This document shows, piece by piece, positions 33,739 to 41,945 of a stretch of DNA of 64,000 bases (the first letter of the stretch is position 1; every line of letters starts with the position of its first letter). A program made the translations under genes and the position numbers. The stretch is from Akkermansiaceae bacterium UBA956 (lineage in GTDB: Bacteria; Verrucomicrobiota; Verrucomicrobiia; Verrucomicrobiales; Akkermansiaceae), in contig DBCO01000027.1 in the NCBI GenBank assembly GCA_002293145.1, positions 248,001 to 312,000 on the forward strand. Reading direction: 5' to 3'. The notes under the pieces were generated by a model. It was not told the origin of the DNA. It did no database searches and was given only the letters and a program-made list of their open reading frames with translations.

Positions 33739-34772
33739 TGGTTGATGCGCACAGAGTAATCGATATTGCGGGTGGTGGTCTTGCTGGACTATCGTTAGGA
33801 ATTGCCTTACGCAATCGGGGTGTGCCAGTGCGTTTGCATGAAGCCATGAGTTATCCGAAACATCGCGTTTGTGGGGAATTCATTTCGGGAGTTACGAATA
33901 AAACACTTTCCTTTTTGGGTATTGAACGACTGTTCGATCACACGCTGCTTCATCGCGAAGCGACATGGTGCAATGCGGACGGAGTGCTATCATCTTTTCG
34001 TTTGCCGCAAGCTGCCTATGGCATTTCTCGCTATCGTCTTGACGAGCAGTTGTGCAGCTTGTTGCGGAGCATGGGAGGAACGGTAATGGAAGGATCACGC
34101 ATCGGTACCGAACATCGTGCTCGCGAAGGCACAGTGTGGGCAGTAGGTCGCAAGCCGACCAATCAAGCGCAATGGTTGGGCTTGAAGATGCACGTGCGCG
34201 GCATCGAGCTGCGCACAAGTCTGGAAATGCATTTGGGAGACTGGGGTTATGTCGGCTTAGCGCAGGTAGAGGATGAATGGGTCAATGTGTGCGGATTGTT
34301 TCGGATTCGCCCTGATGTGCGTGAGCGTCCGCAGGATTTGTTGATCGAATATCTCAGACGCTGCGGTTTGGTAGAGTTGGCGGGCCGACTAACTCGGGCC
34401 CATCATCGCGAAGGATCGTATGCCGCAGTAGCGGGTTTTTCGTTAGGTCGACAACAACTGCAATCAGGTACTTGCTCGATCGGCGATGCCGAAAGCATCA
34501 TTCCGCCTTTTACAGGTCATGGAATGAGCATGGCCTTGCAATCGGCAGAATTGGCGGTCGAGCCATTAGTGGCCTATGCGCAAGGGATGACGGACTGGGA
34601 AACCTGCACACAACACATGAGAGCATCACAGCTGCGACACTTTCGCCGTCGGCTTGGTGTGGCGCAGAGTTTTCATTTTGCTTTGTTTGATCCGATGTGG
34701 CGTCGCCCCGTGGAAATTCTTGCCCAGAACGATTTACTTCCTCTCCGTTTGTTATTCTCTCTTACTCGATAA
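33735..34772 (+). CDS. FAD-dependent oxidoreductase of the type III PKS cluster
   Basis: Flavoprotein of the geranylgeranyl-reductase/hydroxylase superfamily, 345 residues. FAD binding is shown by IDIAGGGLAGLSLGIALRNRG (about residues 10-30) and HEAMSYPKHRVCGEFISG. The late GD motif is CSIGDAESIIPPFTGHGMSMAL, typical of this superfamily. The start overlaps the methyltransferase stop, and the PKS gene follows after 6 bases, so the three proteins are very likely made together. It could hydroxylate a resorcinol or pyrone ring toward a quinone, or saturate an isoprenoid side chain. This is inference from family. Confidence 0.88.
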   Translation: MMVDAHRVIDIAGGGLAGLSLGIALRNRGVPVRLHEAMSYPKHRVCGEFISGVTNKTLSFLGIERLFDHTLLHREATWCNADGVLSSFRLPQAAYGISRYRLDEQLCSLLRSMGGTVMEGSRIGTEHRAREGTVWAVGRKPTNQAQWLGLKMHVRGIELRTSLEMHLGDWGYVGLAQVEDEWVNVCGLFRIRPDVRERPQDLLIEYLRRCGLVELAGRLTRAHHREGSYAAVAGFSLGRQQLQSGTCSIGDAESIIPPFTGHGMSMALQSAELAVEPLVAYAQGMTDWETCTQHMRASQLRHFRRRLGVAQSFHFALFDPMWRRPVEILAQNDLLPLRLLFSLTR

Positions 34773-34778
34773 ATTTTT

Positions 34779-35825
34779 ATGTATCTGCAATCCATCGCAT
34801 CAGCTAACCCGCCCCATTCAATCAGTCAGCCTGATTGTCATGCAATCATCAGCGCGAGTGAGTGGCATGCGGCACTTTCACAGCGATCAAAGTTGTTGCT
34901 TGAAAAAGTGATGTTAGGTGGCTCAGGCATTGATCATCGGCAGTATGCGATTGATGACATCACGCAATTGTTTGGAGCTAACGCCCAAGAGTTGAATGAG
35001 TATTTTGAGCGTGAGTCCAGAGACTTAGCTACGGAAGCACTAGAGAAAGCACTGGAAAAAGCGGAACTCGCGGCCCATGAGATAGATGCCGTTTTTTTAT
35101 GTACCTGCACTGGCTATTTGTGCCCGGGCGTAACCTCGCATGTAGCAGAAAAAGTTGGTTTGCGCGATAATGTGTATTTGTGCGATCTCGTAGGCCTTGG
35201 CTGCGGTGCGGCAATTCCCACAATGCGTGCGGCACAGGGATTTTGCGCGCAGCATCCTGAAGCAAAGGTGGCAGTGATTGCAGTAGAGATTTGCTCTGCT
35301 GCCTTTTTCGTGAACGAAGATCCGGGTGTATTGATCAGCCTGTGTTTGTTTGGCGATGGAGCCTCGGCATCGATCTGGAGCGGCCTAGGCCACGCTGATC
35401 AATGGCAAGCAGACCATTTCACAACCACTCATCGGCCAGAACATCGCGAGAAAATCCGCTTTAAAAATGAAGGTGGAAAATTAAAAAATCAATTGCACCG
35501 TAGTGTTCCGCAACATGCCGCAGAGGCTGTAGCAGAGCTTTATGCACAGCGCAGTGGCGACCCGAATCATGCACTAACACATTCCGGCGGGCGCGATGTG
35601 ATTGATGCTCTTGAGCAGGTGTTGCCCTTTCGTTTGAATGAAACACGGAATGTATTAGCACTTCATGGCAACATGAGTAGCCCATCCGTTCTCTTTTCGT
35701 TAGAAAAGCGACTCGCGCAGAGTGGCGATGACACACACTACTGGCTTACTGCCTTTGGGGCGGGATTTGCTGCACATGCATGCGAATTGAAGCGAGGTAT
35801 GCCGCTACCATCAGCGGAAGCTTGA
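34779..35825 (+). CDS. Type III polyketide synthase (chalcone/stilbene synthase family)
   Basis: Homodimeric ketosynthase that extends a CoA-linked starter with malonyl-CoA and cyclises it. All three catalytic residues are seen: Cys142 in DLVGLGCGAAIPTMRAA, His268 in THSGGRDVIDAL and Asn298 in HGNMSSPSVLFSLE. The C-terminal WLTAFGAGFAAHACEL matches the family's last strands. The length of 348 is typical for bacterial enzymes. The product class (alkylresorcinol, alkylpyrone or other) cannot be read from sequence. It is the last gene of a tight three-gene cluster; accA and acpP elsewhere in the window show malonyl-CoA supply. Confidence 0.95.
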   Translation: MYLQSIASANPPHSISQPDCHAIISASEWHAALSQRSKLLLEKVMLGGSGIDHRQYAIDDITQLFGANAQELNEYFERESRDLATEALEKALEKAELAAHEIDAVFLCTCTGYLCPGVTSHVAEKVGLRDNVYLCDLVGLGCGAAIPTMRAAQGFCAQHPEAKVAVIAVEICSAAFFVNEDPGVLISLCLFGDGASASIWSGLGHADQWQADHFTTTHRPEHREKIRFKNEGGKLKNQLHRSVPQHAAEAVAELYAQRSGDPNHALTHSGGRDVIDALEQVLPFRLNETRNVLALHGNMSSPSVLFSLEKRLAQSGDDTHYWLTAFGAGFAAHACELKRGMPLPSAEA

Positions 35826-36040
35826 ATCGTAAAATCCGCTCTGTTTAGAAACCTTGGCATTTCTGTGACTACCTGAAATGACAAACTCAGCGACAGCTAA
35901 AAAAAATTTCACGATCGGAATCAATTGTCCCATCGAAATTGTCATGCAGAAACTTTGTAGGCGCAGCCACTTTTTCGCATTATGCCAGCTTCCCGCTTTG
36001 ACAACTTGGCCCGGCTCGCGCATACTAGGCGTGCACTACC

Positions 36041-37111
36041 ATGGCTACTCCTAAATTATTTATCCCCGGTCCTATCGATGTTTCTCCCGCTACCTACGCG
36101 GCCATGTCCCGCACCATGATTGGCCATCGCGGCTCTGAGTTCGAGGCTCTCTATGCCTCCACTCAGCCCGGTTTGCAACGACTTGCCGGCACCAACCGCC
36201 CCGTTTATCTCTCCACCTCGTCCGCTTGGGGCGTTATGGAAGCAGCCTTGCGCAATCTGACGCAGAAAAAAGTGCTCACGCTCTGCAACGGAGCTTTTTC
36301 TGACAAATGGTTCGACGTTGCGAAAAAGTGCGGCAAAGAAGTCGAAAAACTTCAGTTCGAGTGGGGCCAAGCGATTGATCCCGGTCAACTGCGCACCAAA
36401 CTGGCCGAAGGTGGGTTCGACACCGTCACTTTCATTCACAACGAAACGTCCACAGGCGTCATGAGCGACCTCAAACGCATTGCGGAAGTGGTGAAGTCCT
36501 TTCCTGATGTGCTGCTCATCGTCGATACCGTTTCCTCGTTTTCCGCCGTGCCGATGGCGATGGACGAACTCGGCATCGATGTTTTGCTCGCAGGTGTGCA
36601 AAAAGCCATGGCCCTGCCTCCTGGCCTTGCCGTGTTTGCGATTTCAGAAGCTGCCCTTGAGCGCGCCAAGTCCACCAAAGACCGTGGCTACTACTTTGAC
36701 TTCGTCGAGTTTGAGAAAAATGCACTCGCCAACAATACCCCCTCCACCCCAGCGATTTCGTTAATTTTCGGCCTTCAGCACATTCTCGAAAACATCGCCG
36801 CCGAGGGCATGGAAAATCGTTTTGCTCGTCACTTGAGCAACAACAAAATGATTCACGACTGGGCTGCTCGTCACAATTTCCAACACTTCGCGCCCGAAGG
36901 ATTCCGCTCCGTTTCCCTGAGCTGCTTCCACACGCCCGAAGGATTCGATCAATCGAACTTCATCAAGACGCTGAAAAACAAGCACAATTTCATGATCAAC
37001 GGCGGCTACGGCAAGATCAAAGGCATCACCTTCCGCATCTCCAACATGGGCAACGAAACCACGGAAACCATGCAGGAGCTCATCGATGGCATGGATGATG
37101 TGTTAGGCTAA
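36041..37111 (+). CDS. Class V aminotransferase (phosphoserine/alanine-glyoxylate type)
   Basis: Fold-type I PLP enzyme, 356 residues. The start KLFIPGPIDVSPATYAAMS and GHRGSEFEALYAS are typical of the alanine-glyoxylate/phosphoserine aminotransferase group. Asp162 in LIVDTVSSFSAVP and the PLP Lys188 in LLAGVQKAMALPPG are visible. The gene directly precedes a phosphoserine-phosphatase-like fusion (14 bases), which favours a role as phosphoserine aminotransferase in serine synthesis (SerC function). That function is inferred from context. It is distinct from classical SerC in its start sequence. Confidence 0.85.
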   Translation: MATPKLFIPGPIDVSPATYAAMSRTMIGHRGSEFEALYASTQPGLQRLAGTNRPVYLSTSSAWGVMEAALRNLTQKKVLTLCNGAFSDKWFDVAKKCGKEVEKLQFEWGQAIDPGQLRTKLAEGGFDTVTFIHNETSTGVMSDLKRIAEVVKSFPDVLLIVDTVSSFSAVPMAMDELGIDVLLAGVQKAMALPPGLAVFAISEAALERAKSTKDRGYYFDFVEFEKNALANNTPSTPAISLIFGLQHILENIAAEGMENRFARHLSNNKMIHDWAARHNFQHFAPEGFRSVSLSCFHTPEGFDQSNFIKTLKNKHNFMINGGYGKIKGITFRISNMGNETTETMQELIDGMDDVLG

Positions 37112-37125
37112 AAATTCTTTGCTTT

Positions 37126-38241
37126 ATGCAAATCCATATCTCGATCGATGACCAGTTGCTCACCTTGTCCGATGGCGATGAGGTGCTGCGCGCGTATCCC
37201 ATTTCCTCCAGTGAAAAAGGCGTAGGATTCAAGAACGGTAGCTATCGCACGCCGACGGGACAATTTCGCATCTGCGAAAAAATCGGCTACGAGCAAGCGT
37301 TTGGGACGATTTTTGAAAAGCGCGAACCCGTCGGACTGTGGGCAGCGGGAGATGCGGTCGAGGGCGACTTGGTCACCTCGCGCATCCTCCGCCTTGATGG
37401 CATGGATGCGCAAAACAAGAATACCTTAGAGCGCTGCATCTACATTCACGGCACCAACCATGAAGAACTGATCGGCATTCCCGCGAGCCATGGCTGCATT
37501 CGTTTATCGAACATCGATGTAATCGAGCTCTTTCACCTCACGCCGCTCGATACCGAAGTTTACATCGAGGCACCAACCCGCAAGCGCGGTAAGATCGCCT
37601 TTTTCGACTGCGACTCTACGCTATCAAGCATCGAGGGAATCGATGAACTCGCGCGCGAACGTGGCGCGGAAATTTTCCTGCAAATCGTCGATCTCACCAA
37701 CGCTGGCATGAATGGCACCGTGCCACTGCACGAAGTGTTTCCACGCCGTATGGACATCCTTCGGCCCGACAAAGACACCTGCGATGCGGTGGCTCAGCGC
37801 TACATCGACACCATCGTTCCCGGAGTGCACGAGACGCTGCAAACCTTGCGCGATGAAGACTGGACGATTGTCATCATCAGCGGTGGTTTCGCGCCATTGA
37901 TCGAACCTTTGGCAAAAATGTTAGGGATTTCCTTCATCGAGGCAGTTCCCCTGCGCCATGACGAAGCAGGCCAATACAACGGCTATGGTGCGGATTTCCC
38001 CACCACCCGCAACGGCGGTAAGCCTGAAATCATTCGCGAATGGAAACAAGCCATGCTGCCGAAAACTACGATCATGGTCGGTGATGGCATTTCCGATCTC
38101 GAAGCTGCGAGCGAAGTTGATCTTTTCATAGGCTTTGGTGGAGTGGTGGCACGAGATGCCGTAAAACAACGAGCCGAACAATTCGTCGAATCGTTTTCAG
38201 AAATCGTATCACTGGCGAAAAAAGCAGCAAAGAAGAAGTAG
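37126..38241 (+). CDS. Fusion of an L,D-transpeptidase (YkuD) domain and a SerB-like HAD phosphatase
   Basis: One uninterrupted 371-residue frame holds two known domains. Residues about 1-148 are a YkuD domain with the catalytic pair IYIHGTNHEE (His108) and ASHGCIRLSN (His122, Cys124). Residues about 155-365 are a HAD phosphatase of the phosphoserine phosphatase type, with FFDCDSTLSSIEGIDELA (Asp161, Asp163), IISGGF (Ser252) and MVGDGISDLEAA (Asp320, Asp324). No signal peptide is seen, so the transpeptidase domain would sit in the cytoplasm, which is odd for a cell-wall enzyme. The gene follows a SerC-like aminotransferase by 14 bases. Phosphatase function is likely; the role of YkuD here is unknown. 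Confidence 0.9.
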   Translation: MQIHISIDDQLLTLSDGDEVLRAYPISSSEKGVGFKNGSYRTPTGQFRICEKIGYEQAFGTIFEKREPVGLWAAGDAVEGDLVTSRILRLDGMDAQNKNTLERCIYIHGTNHEELIGIPASHGCIRLSNIDVIELFHLTPLDTEVYIEAPTRKRGKIAFFDCDSTLSSIEGIDELARERGAEIFLQIVDLTNAGMNGTVPLHEVFPRRMDILRPDKDTCDAVAQRYIDTIVPGVHETLQTLRDEDWTIVIISGGFAPLIEPLAKMLGISFIEAVPLRHDEAGQYNGYGADFPTTRNGGKPEIIREWKQAMLPKTTIMVGDGISDLEAASEVDLFIGFGGVVARDAVKQRAEQFVESFSEIVSLAKKAAKKK

Positions 38242-38265
38242 CTTCACCTTTGAAATAGCTGTCGA

Positions 38266-38637
38266 TCAAATCCTATCCCGCAAGCGATGAATTACCCCGC
38301 GTGCCATTTCTGCTTGTGTGCGGAAATCCGCAGTGATTCGCAGATCGTCGCACCCCCGCAGCCAAAACGTATAGGCCCACTGACTGGCTTGCCCCGCTTC
38401 ATCAATCCGATAAATCGGCCAGCGATTGCCTAAATTTCGCACTATGCTACGCAATAAAAACCGCGTGCTGCGCGTAGCTCCCATCGTCAGCAATTCATCA
38501 CCCAATTCAGGCAAAGCGCGGACGCTGGTGGTGCGATTCACTCGCAGTAGAGATGCAAGTTCAGTAGCCGACACAGGATCACGTGCGCGCAGCAATTGCG
38601 CGCGAATGTCGCGATACAAGGTGGTCGTCCTAGCCAT
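38266..38637 (-). pseudogene. N-terminal remnant of a YjjJ/HipA-type toxin-like regulator
   Basis: The 123-residue frame starts with a winged helix (LLRARDPVSATELASLLRVN, then RALPELGDELLTMGATRSTR) and continues with NLGNRWPIYRIDEAGQA. This order matches the first part of YjjJ-like HipA-family proteins, which normally continue for about 300 residues into a kinase domain. Here the frame stops after RGVIHRLRDRI, only 24 bases from the fusion gene's stop, and no kinase sequence follows. It is probably a truncated relic; a free-standing DNA-binding protein is the alternative. The family assignment is from memory of the pattern. Confidence 0.55.
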
Positions 38638-38760
38638 AATCCGCTCGTATTACGGATCATAATTTCAAAAATTTAATGAATAAAAAGATCTGAAAAAAGT
38701 AATTATCTAAATTAAATGCAAAAACATATAAAATAACGCATCGTAATTTCATCAAATAAA

Positions 38761-39501
38761 TTACTTCGCCAATGGCGCGGTTTGATCGGGGGTGACGAGC
38801 CCCGGAGGCAGTTCCATAATCTGAATGTTGCGAAAGTGGATCTCTGCACCCTCGGCTTCAAGGTTGAGATACCCCTTACGTTGGGTTGCTTCACTGACGC
38901 CGTTGACGACTTTCCCATTCACCGAAAGTTTAATCACGCCATCAATGCAGGTGACGATGTAAGTGTTCCATTGATTGTGCGGCAGGCAGCGATTCTCTAG
39001 GGACATACTGCGTTCGCCGCGGGCGTTGTCGGGCTTTGTCGTCATGCCCAAAGTACCCCAAACCTCGCCATGCACATAAGCGATCGGTGCTGGCTTACCG
39101 TCTTTGTCGCGATGTTGATTCGGCCAATCCAACTCCAACATCTGCACCTCCACTCCTTTTGGCAATGGGCTGCCTTTTGCGGGAAATGGATCGCTCCAGA
39201 CAAACACGCCGGAGTTACCGCCGAGTTCCTTGTGCATCCATTCGATGTGCAGGATGAAATTTTCATACTGCTTTTCTGAGCGCATCACGCCGATCGGCTT
39301 ACCCGTGCAGACCAAGATGCCATCTTTGACGGAGAAGGTATCTGGCGCCGTATTCACATTCACCCAACCACTGAGATCGCGTCCGTTGAACAAAGAAACC
39401 CACTGCGGCAAGGCGGAGGGTTTCGAGGCATCCTGAGCCGAGATAGTTGAAGCCAGAGCGAGCAGAGAAAAGAAAAATGAGCGAGTAAATGCGGCGATCA
39501 T
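38761..39501 (-). CDS. DUF1080 (3-keto-disaccharide hydrolase-type) secreted protein
   Basis: The signal peptide MIAAFTRSFFFSLLALASTISAQ precedes a DUF1080/3-keto-glucoside hydrolase beta-sandwich: LPQWVSLFNGRDLSGWVN, FSVKDGILVCTGKPIGVMRSEKQYENF, HKELGGNSGVFVW, GVEVQMLELD and WNTYIVTCIDGVIKLSVNGKVV. It ends with HFRNIQIMELPPG. The length of 246 residues is usual. Members cleave 3-keto-glycosides or bind sugars outside the cytoplasm and are greatly expanded in this phylum. The Tat-exported Gfo/Idh and isomerase genes at 22.7-25.1 kb fit the same type of pathway. Confidence 0.92.
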   Translation of the reverse strand: MIAAFTRSFFFSLLALASTISAQDASKPSALPQWVSLFNGRDLSGWVNVNTAPDTFSVKDGILVCTGKPIGVMRSEKQYENFILHIEWMHKELGGNSGVFVWSDPFPAKGSPLPKGVEVQMLELDWPNQHRDKDGKPAPIAYVHGEVWGTLGMTTKPDNARGERSMSLENRCLPHNQWNTYIVTCIDGVIKLSVNGKVVNGVSEATQRKGYLNLEAEGAEIHFRNIQIMELPPGLVTPDQTAPLAK

Positions 39502-39529
39502 GAAATACCCTACTGGCCCAAACGGGCTG

Positions 39530-39983
39530 AAATTTCAACAATCGTCGCAAAGCGCTATCAGGAATTCGATACAATTCCCTGAGATAGCGCAGTAGATCGC
39601 AGGAGTTAACCATGCCGACAAATTTACTGCCTTCGACTACGGGCAAGCGATGGAATTACCCTTCAAAGAATTTCTGCGGTCGCGTGCAGCGTAGTCTGTG
39701 AAGTGACCGTGATGGGATCGCCCGACATCACTTGCTCGAATGTAGACGTGTGGTCTATGCTGGCATCGACTGCACGCTCGTCGCGGCCAAAAGCATCGCC
39801 GAAGCTTACGCGTAACAAGTCACTCCAGGAAATGATGCCTTACAGCTCATTCGTACTGACAATGGGGAGATGATGCACACCTATTTCCGCCATCGTTTTG
39901 CGAGCTTGCGAGACGGCTTCACCGTGATGAATGGTTATCTGTTCAGTAGACATTAATTTGCGAATGGGTTCGTTATTTCTCAT
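39530..39983 (-). pseudogene. CBS-domain-pair protein, broken by stops and a frameshift
   Basis: Reverse-strand reading from ATG 39983 gives MRNNEPIRKLMSTEQITIHH, then VSQARKTMAEIGVHHLPIV, then a TAA where 'GIISWSDLLRVSFG' clearly continues. The second half (FEQVMSGDPITVTSQTTLHA) meets another stop, and the conclusion LPVVEGSKFVGMVNSCDLLR then YLRELY is in a different frame. This is the full order of a two-CBS-domain protein, a small adenosyl-ligand sensor, with at least two lesions. The 3' limit near 39530 is approximate. It abuts the DUF1080 gene start. Confidence 0.85.
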
Positions 39984-40114
39984 AACGGCAATAAACTAGC
40001 ACCAGGGCTCACAGCTTGTTCTGCTTGCCTTGCTCGATAACACGCATCTTTTATCAAGCTCATTTATACAACGAAAATCATCTTGCCAAGAAACAGAGTG
40101 GAAAAGCTGAAAAA

Positions 40115-41344
40115 ATGTGGCATGCTCCTTGCGTGAGCTCATTTCATCCACCGCGCGAGCATTTTCCGATCCTGCACCAGCAAGTCAACGGAAATGCTTT
40201 GATCTACTTCGATAACGCTGCTACCACCCAAAAGCCTTTGGCCGTGCTTGATGCCTCTCGCCAATACTACGTAACCATCAATGCCAATATTCATCGTGGC
40301 ACACACAAGCTCGCTCGCGCCGCCACAGAGCACTATGAGCAGGCACGCCAGACCGTAGCGCGCCACATCGGCTGCCGCGATGCAGCAGAAATCATCTTCA
40401 CATCAGGTGCTACAGATTCGATCAATCTAGCAGCATTCACGCTTGGCGAGACCTTGCAGCCCGGCGATGAAATTTTGATCACCACTCTGGAGCACCACTC
40501 CAACATCGTGCCTTGGCAAATGGCTTGCGCGCGCAGTGGCGCGACTCTGCGCGTGATTCCCTGTGATGAAGCTGGTGTGCTCGACCAACAAGCTTTTCAC
40601 TCTCTACTCAACGAGCGGACCAAGGTGCTTGCCATGGGCTGGATCTCCAATGCTTTCGGTACGGTGCATCCAGTCAGCGAGATGATCGCGGCGGCGAAAA
40701 AGTTCGATTGCACGGTGTTGATCGATGCCGCACAGGCGCTGCCGCACCTGGAGATCGATGCATTTCTGTTAGGCTGTGATCTACTTGTTTTCTCGGGCCA
40801 CAAGGTCTATGCGCCCACAGGGATCGGCGTGTTGTGGGGGCGACGTGAGCTGTTAGAAAAACTTCCACCGTATCGCGGAGGTGGTGAGATGATCAAAGAG
40901 GTAAGCTTTGAGCACACGACATACAACGATATCCCCTTCAAATACGAGGCAGGCACGCCAAACATCGAGGGTGTGATTGCACTCGCAGCGGCTCTAGACT
41001 ACCTGGACAAAATCGGTAAAACTGACATTCAAGGGCACGAGACCTCACTGATGCGCGCAGCTGAAGAAGAGCTTATGACCGTCGATGGCATCCGCCTTTT
41101 CGGTCCGCCCGAGCGCTGTGGCGCATTGTCATTTGCGGTGGAAAATGTCCACGCCTATGACCTAGGAACCTTCCTCGATCAAATGGGAGTCGCCGTGCGC
41201 ACGGGACATCACTGTTGCCAACCGCTGATGGCACGCTTTGGTATTTCTGGCACGACACGAGCCTCGTTCGCGCTCTACAACACACTGGATGAGGTAAAGG
41301 CATTCGGTGAGGCAACACGCCGCGCCGTAAGAATGCTGCGATAG
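40115..41344 (+). CDS. sufS: Cysteine desulfurase SufS
   Basis: PLP enzyme that takes sulfur from cysteine for iron-sulfur cluster assembly. The group II (SufS) type is shown by FPILHQQVNGNALIYFDNAATTQKP, TSGATDSINLAAFT, LEHHSNIVPWQM, the PLP Lys in LLVFSGHKVYAPTGIG and the active-site Cys in VRTGHHCCQPLM. About 409 residues from ATG 40115; a GTG at 40133 (start of SSFHPPREHF) would give 403 and is also plausible. Other suf genes are not adjacent in the window, so sufS is apart from the scaffold genes here. Confidence 0.93.
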   Translation: MWHAPCVSSFHPPREHFPILHQQVNGNALIYFDNAATTQKPLAVLDASRQYYVTINANIHRGTHKLARAATEHYEQARQTVARHIGCRDAAEIIFTSGATDSINLAAFTLGETLQPGDEILITTLEHHSNIVPWQMACARSGATLRVIPCDEAGVLDQQAFHSLLNERTKVLAMGWISNAFGTVHPVSEMIAAAKKFDCTVLIDAAQALPHLEIDAFLLGCDLLVFSGHKVYAPTGIGVLWGRRELLEKLPPYRGGGEMIKEVSFEHTTYNDIPFKYEAGTPNIEGVIALAAALDYLDKIGKTDIQGHETSLMRAAEEELMTVDGIRLFGPPERCGALSFAVENVHAYDLGTFLDQMGVAVRTGHHCCQPLMARFGISGTTRASFALYNTLDEVKAFGEATRRAVRMLR

Positions 41345-41680
41345 GTTACTTAGAATGCTAAGGTTCGGCTTGTTGATAATTTAGCTCGAATTCAGAGGTT
41401 AGAACCGCGAAACAAAAAAAATGAAGATGATCATTTGAATACGAAATCCAAAGTTGGTGGTTAATTCATGCCTTGAAAACAACTACTTGGGTCTGATTTC
41501 AATCTGATTCTACTGAGGGCTTGTTGATCTCTAAAAAACACATTTCCCCGATTTAAGACTCCATTGCATCATACCTTTCGATAATCAGCGAAATCAGTTG
41601 TTCAACTTCGGATTTTGTGTTTAGTGGGTTTTTGTGGCCAATTATGACAATCGCATGACAGCGAATAGATACTGATGAAT
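41345..41680. other. 336-base intergenic stretch, no gene recognised
   Basis: The region is AT-rich. A reverse-strand open run of about 44 codons (near 41565-41690, ending SEVEQLISLIIERYDAMES) has no start codon and no known family, so it is not called. No terminator or repeat was found. Confidence 0.4.
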
Positions 41681-41863
41681 TCAGCGGCGCTCAAGCATGC
41701 CACCGAATTGTGCACTACCTTCACCGGGCATCGGTCGATTCCATGGCATATTACTTGCATTAGATTGAGGCGGCACTGCTTTGCGCTCTTTTTCTTGAGT
41801 GACACAAGAATTTATGGAAAGAAAAGGCAAAACGAGAAGAGCGGAAGTAAGAAGCAATTTCAT
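41681..41863 (-). CDS. Small lipoprotein, 60 aa
   Basis: MKLLLTSALLVLPFLSINSC is a lipoprotein signal with lipobox LSINSC (Cys20), followed by 40 polar residues (VTQEKERKAVPPQ, then NMPWNRPMPGEGSAQFGGM). The ATG at 41863 is preferred over an earlier one at 41884 because it opens the signal directly. It lies just downstream of the terminator of the coiled-coil gene pair, on the same strand. Function is unknown; it is likely anchored in the outer membrane. Confidence 0.65.
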   Translation of the reverse strand: MKLLLTSALLVLPFLSINSCVTQEKERKAVPPQSNASNMPWNRPMPGEGSAQFGGMLERR

Positions 41864-41882
41864 AAACGTAGGCCTATGATAC

Positions 41883-41913
41883 AAAAAAACCTCCCGGACG
41901 CAAGTCCGAGAGG
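41883..41913 (-). terminator. Terminator of the coiled-coil gene pair
   Basis: CCTC-C-CGGAC (41890-41899), loop GCAA and GTCCG-A-GAGG (41904-41913) form a stem with one mismatch. On the reverse strand it runs into seven T (41883-41889). Confidence 0.85.
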
Positions 41914-41945
41914 TAGAAATTTTTTAACTGCGATACGCTGAGGAA

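Noticed and set aside
41565..41690. Open 44-codon reverse run in the intergenic region
   Set aside because: It has no start codon and no family. It could be a relic but cannot be supported.
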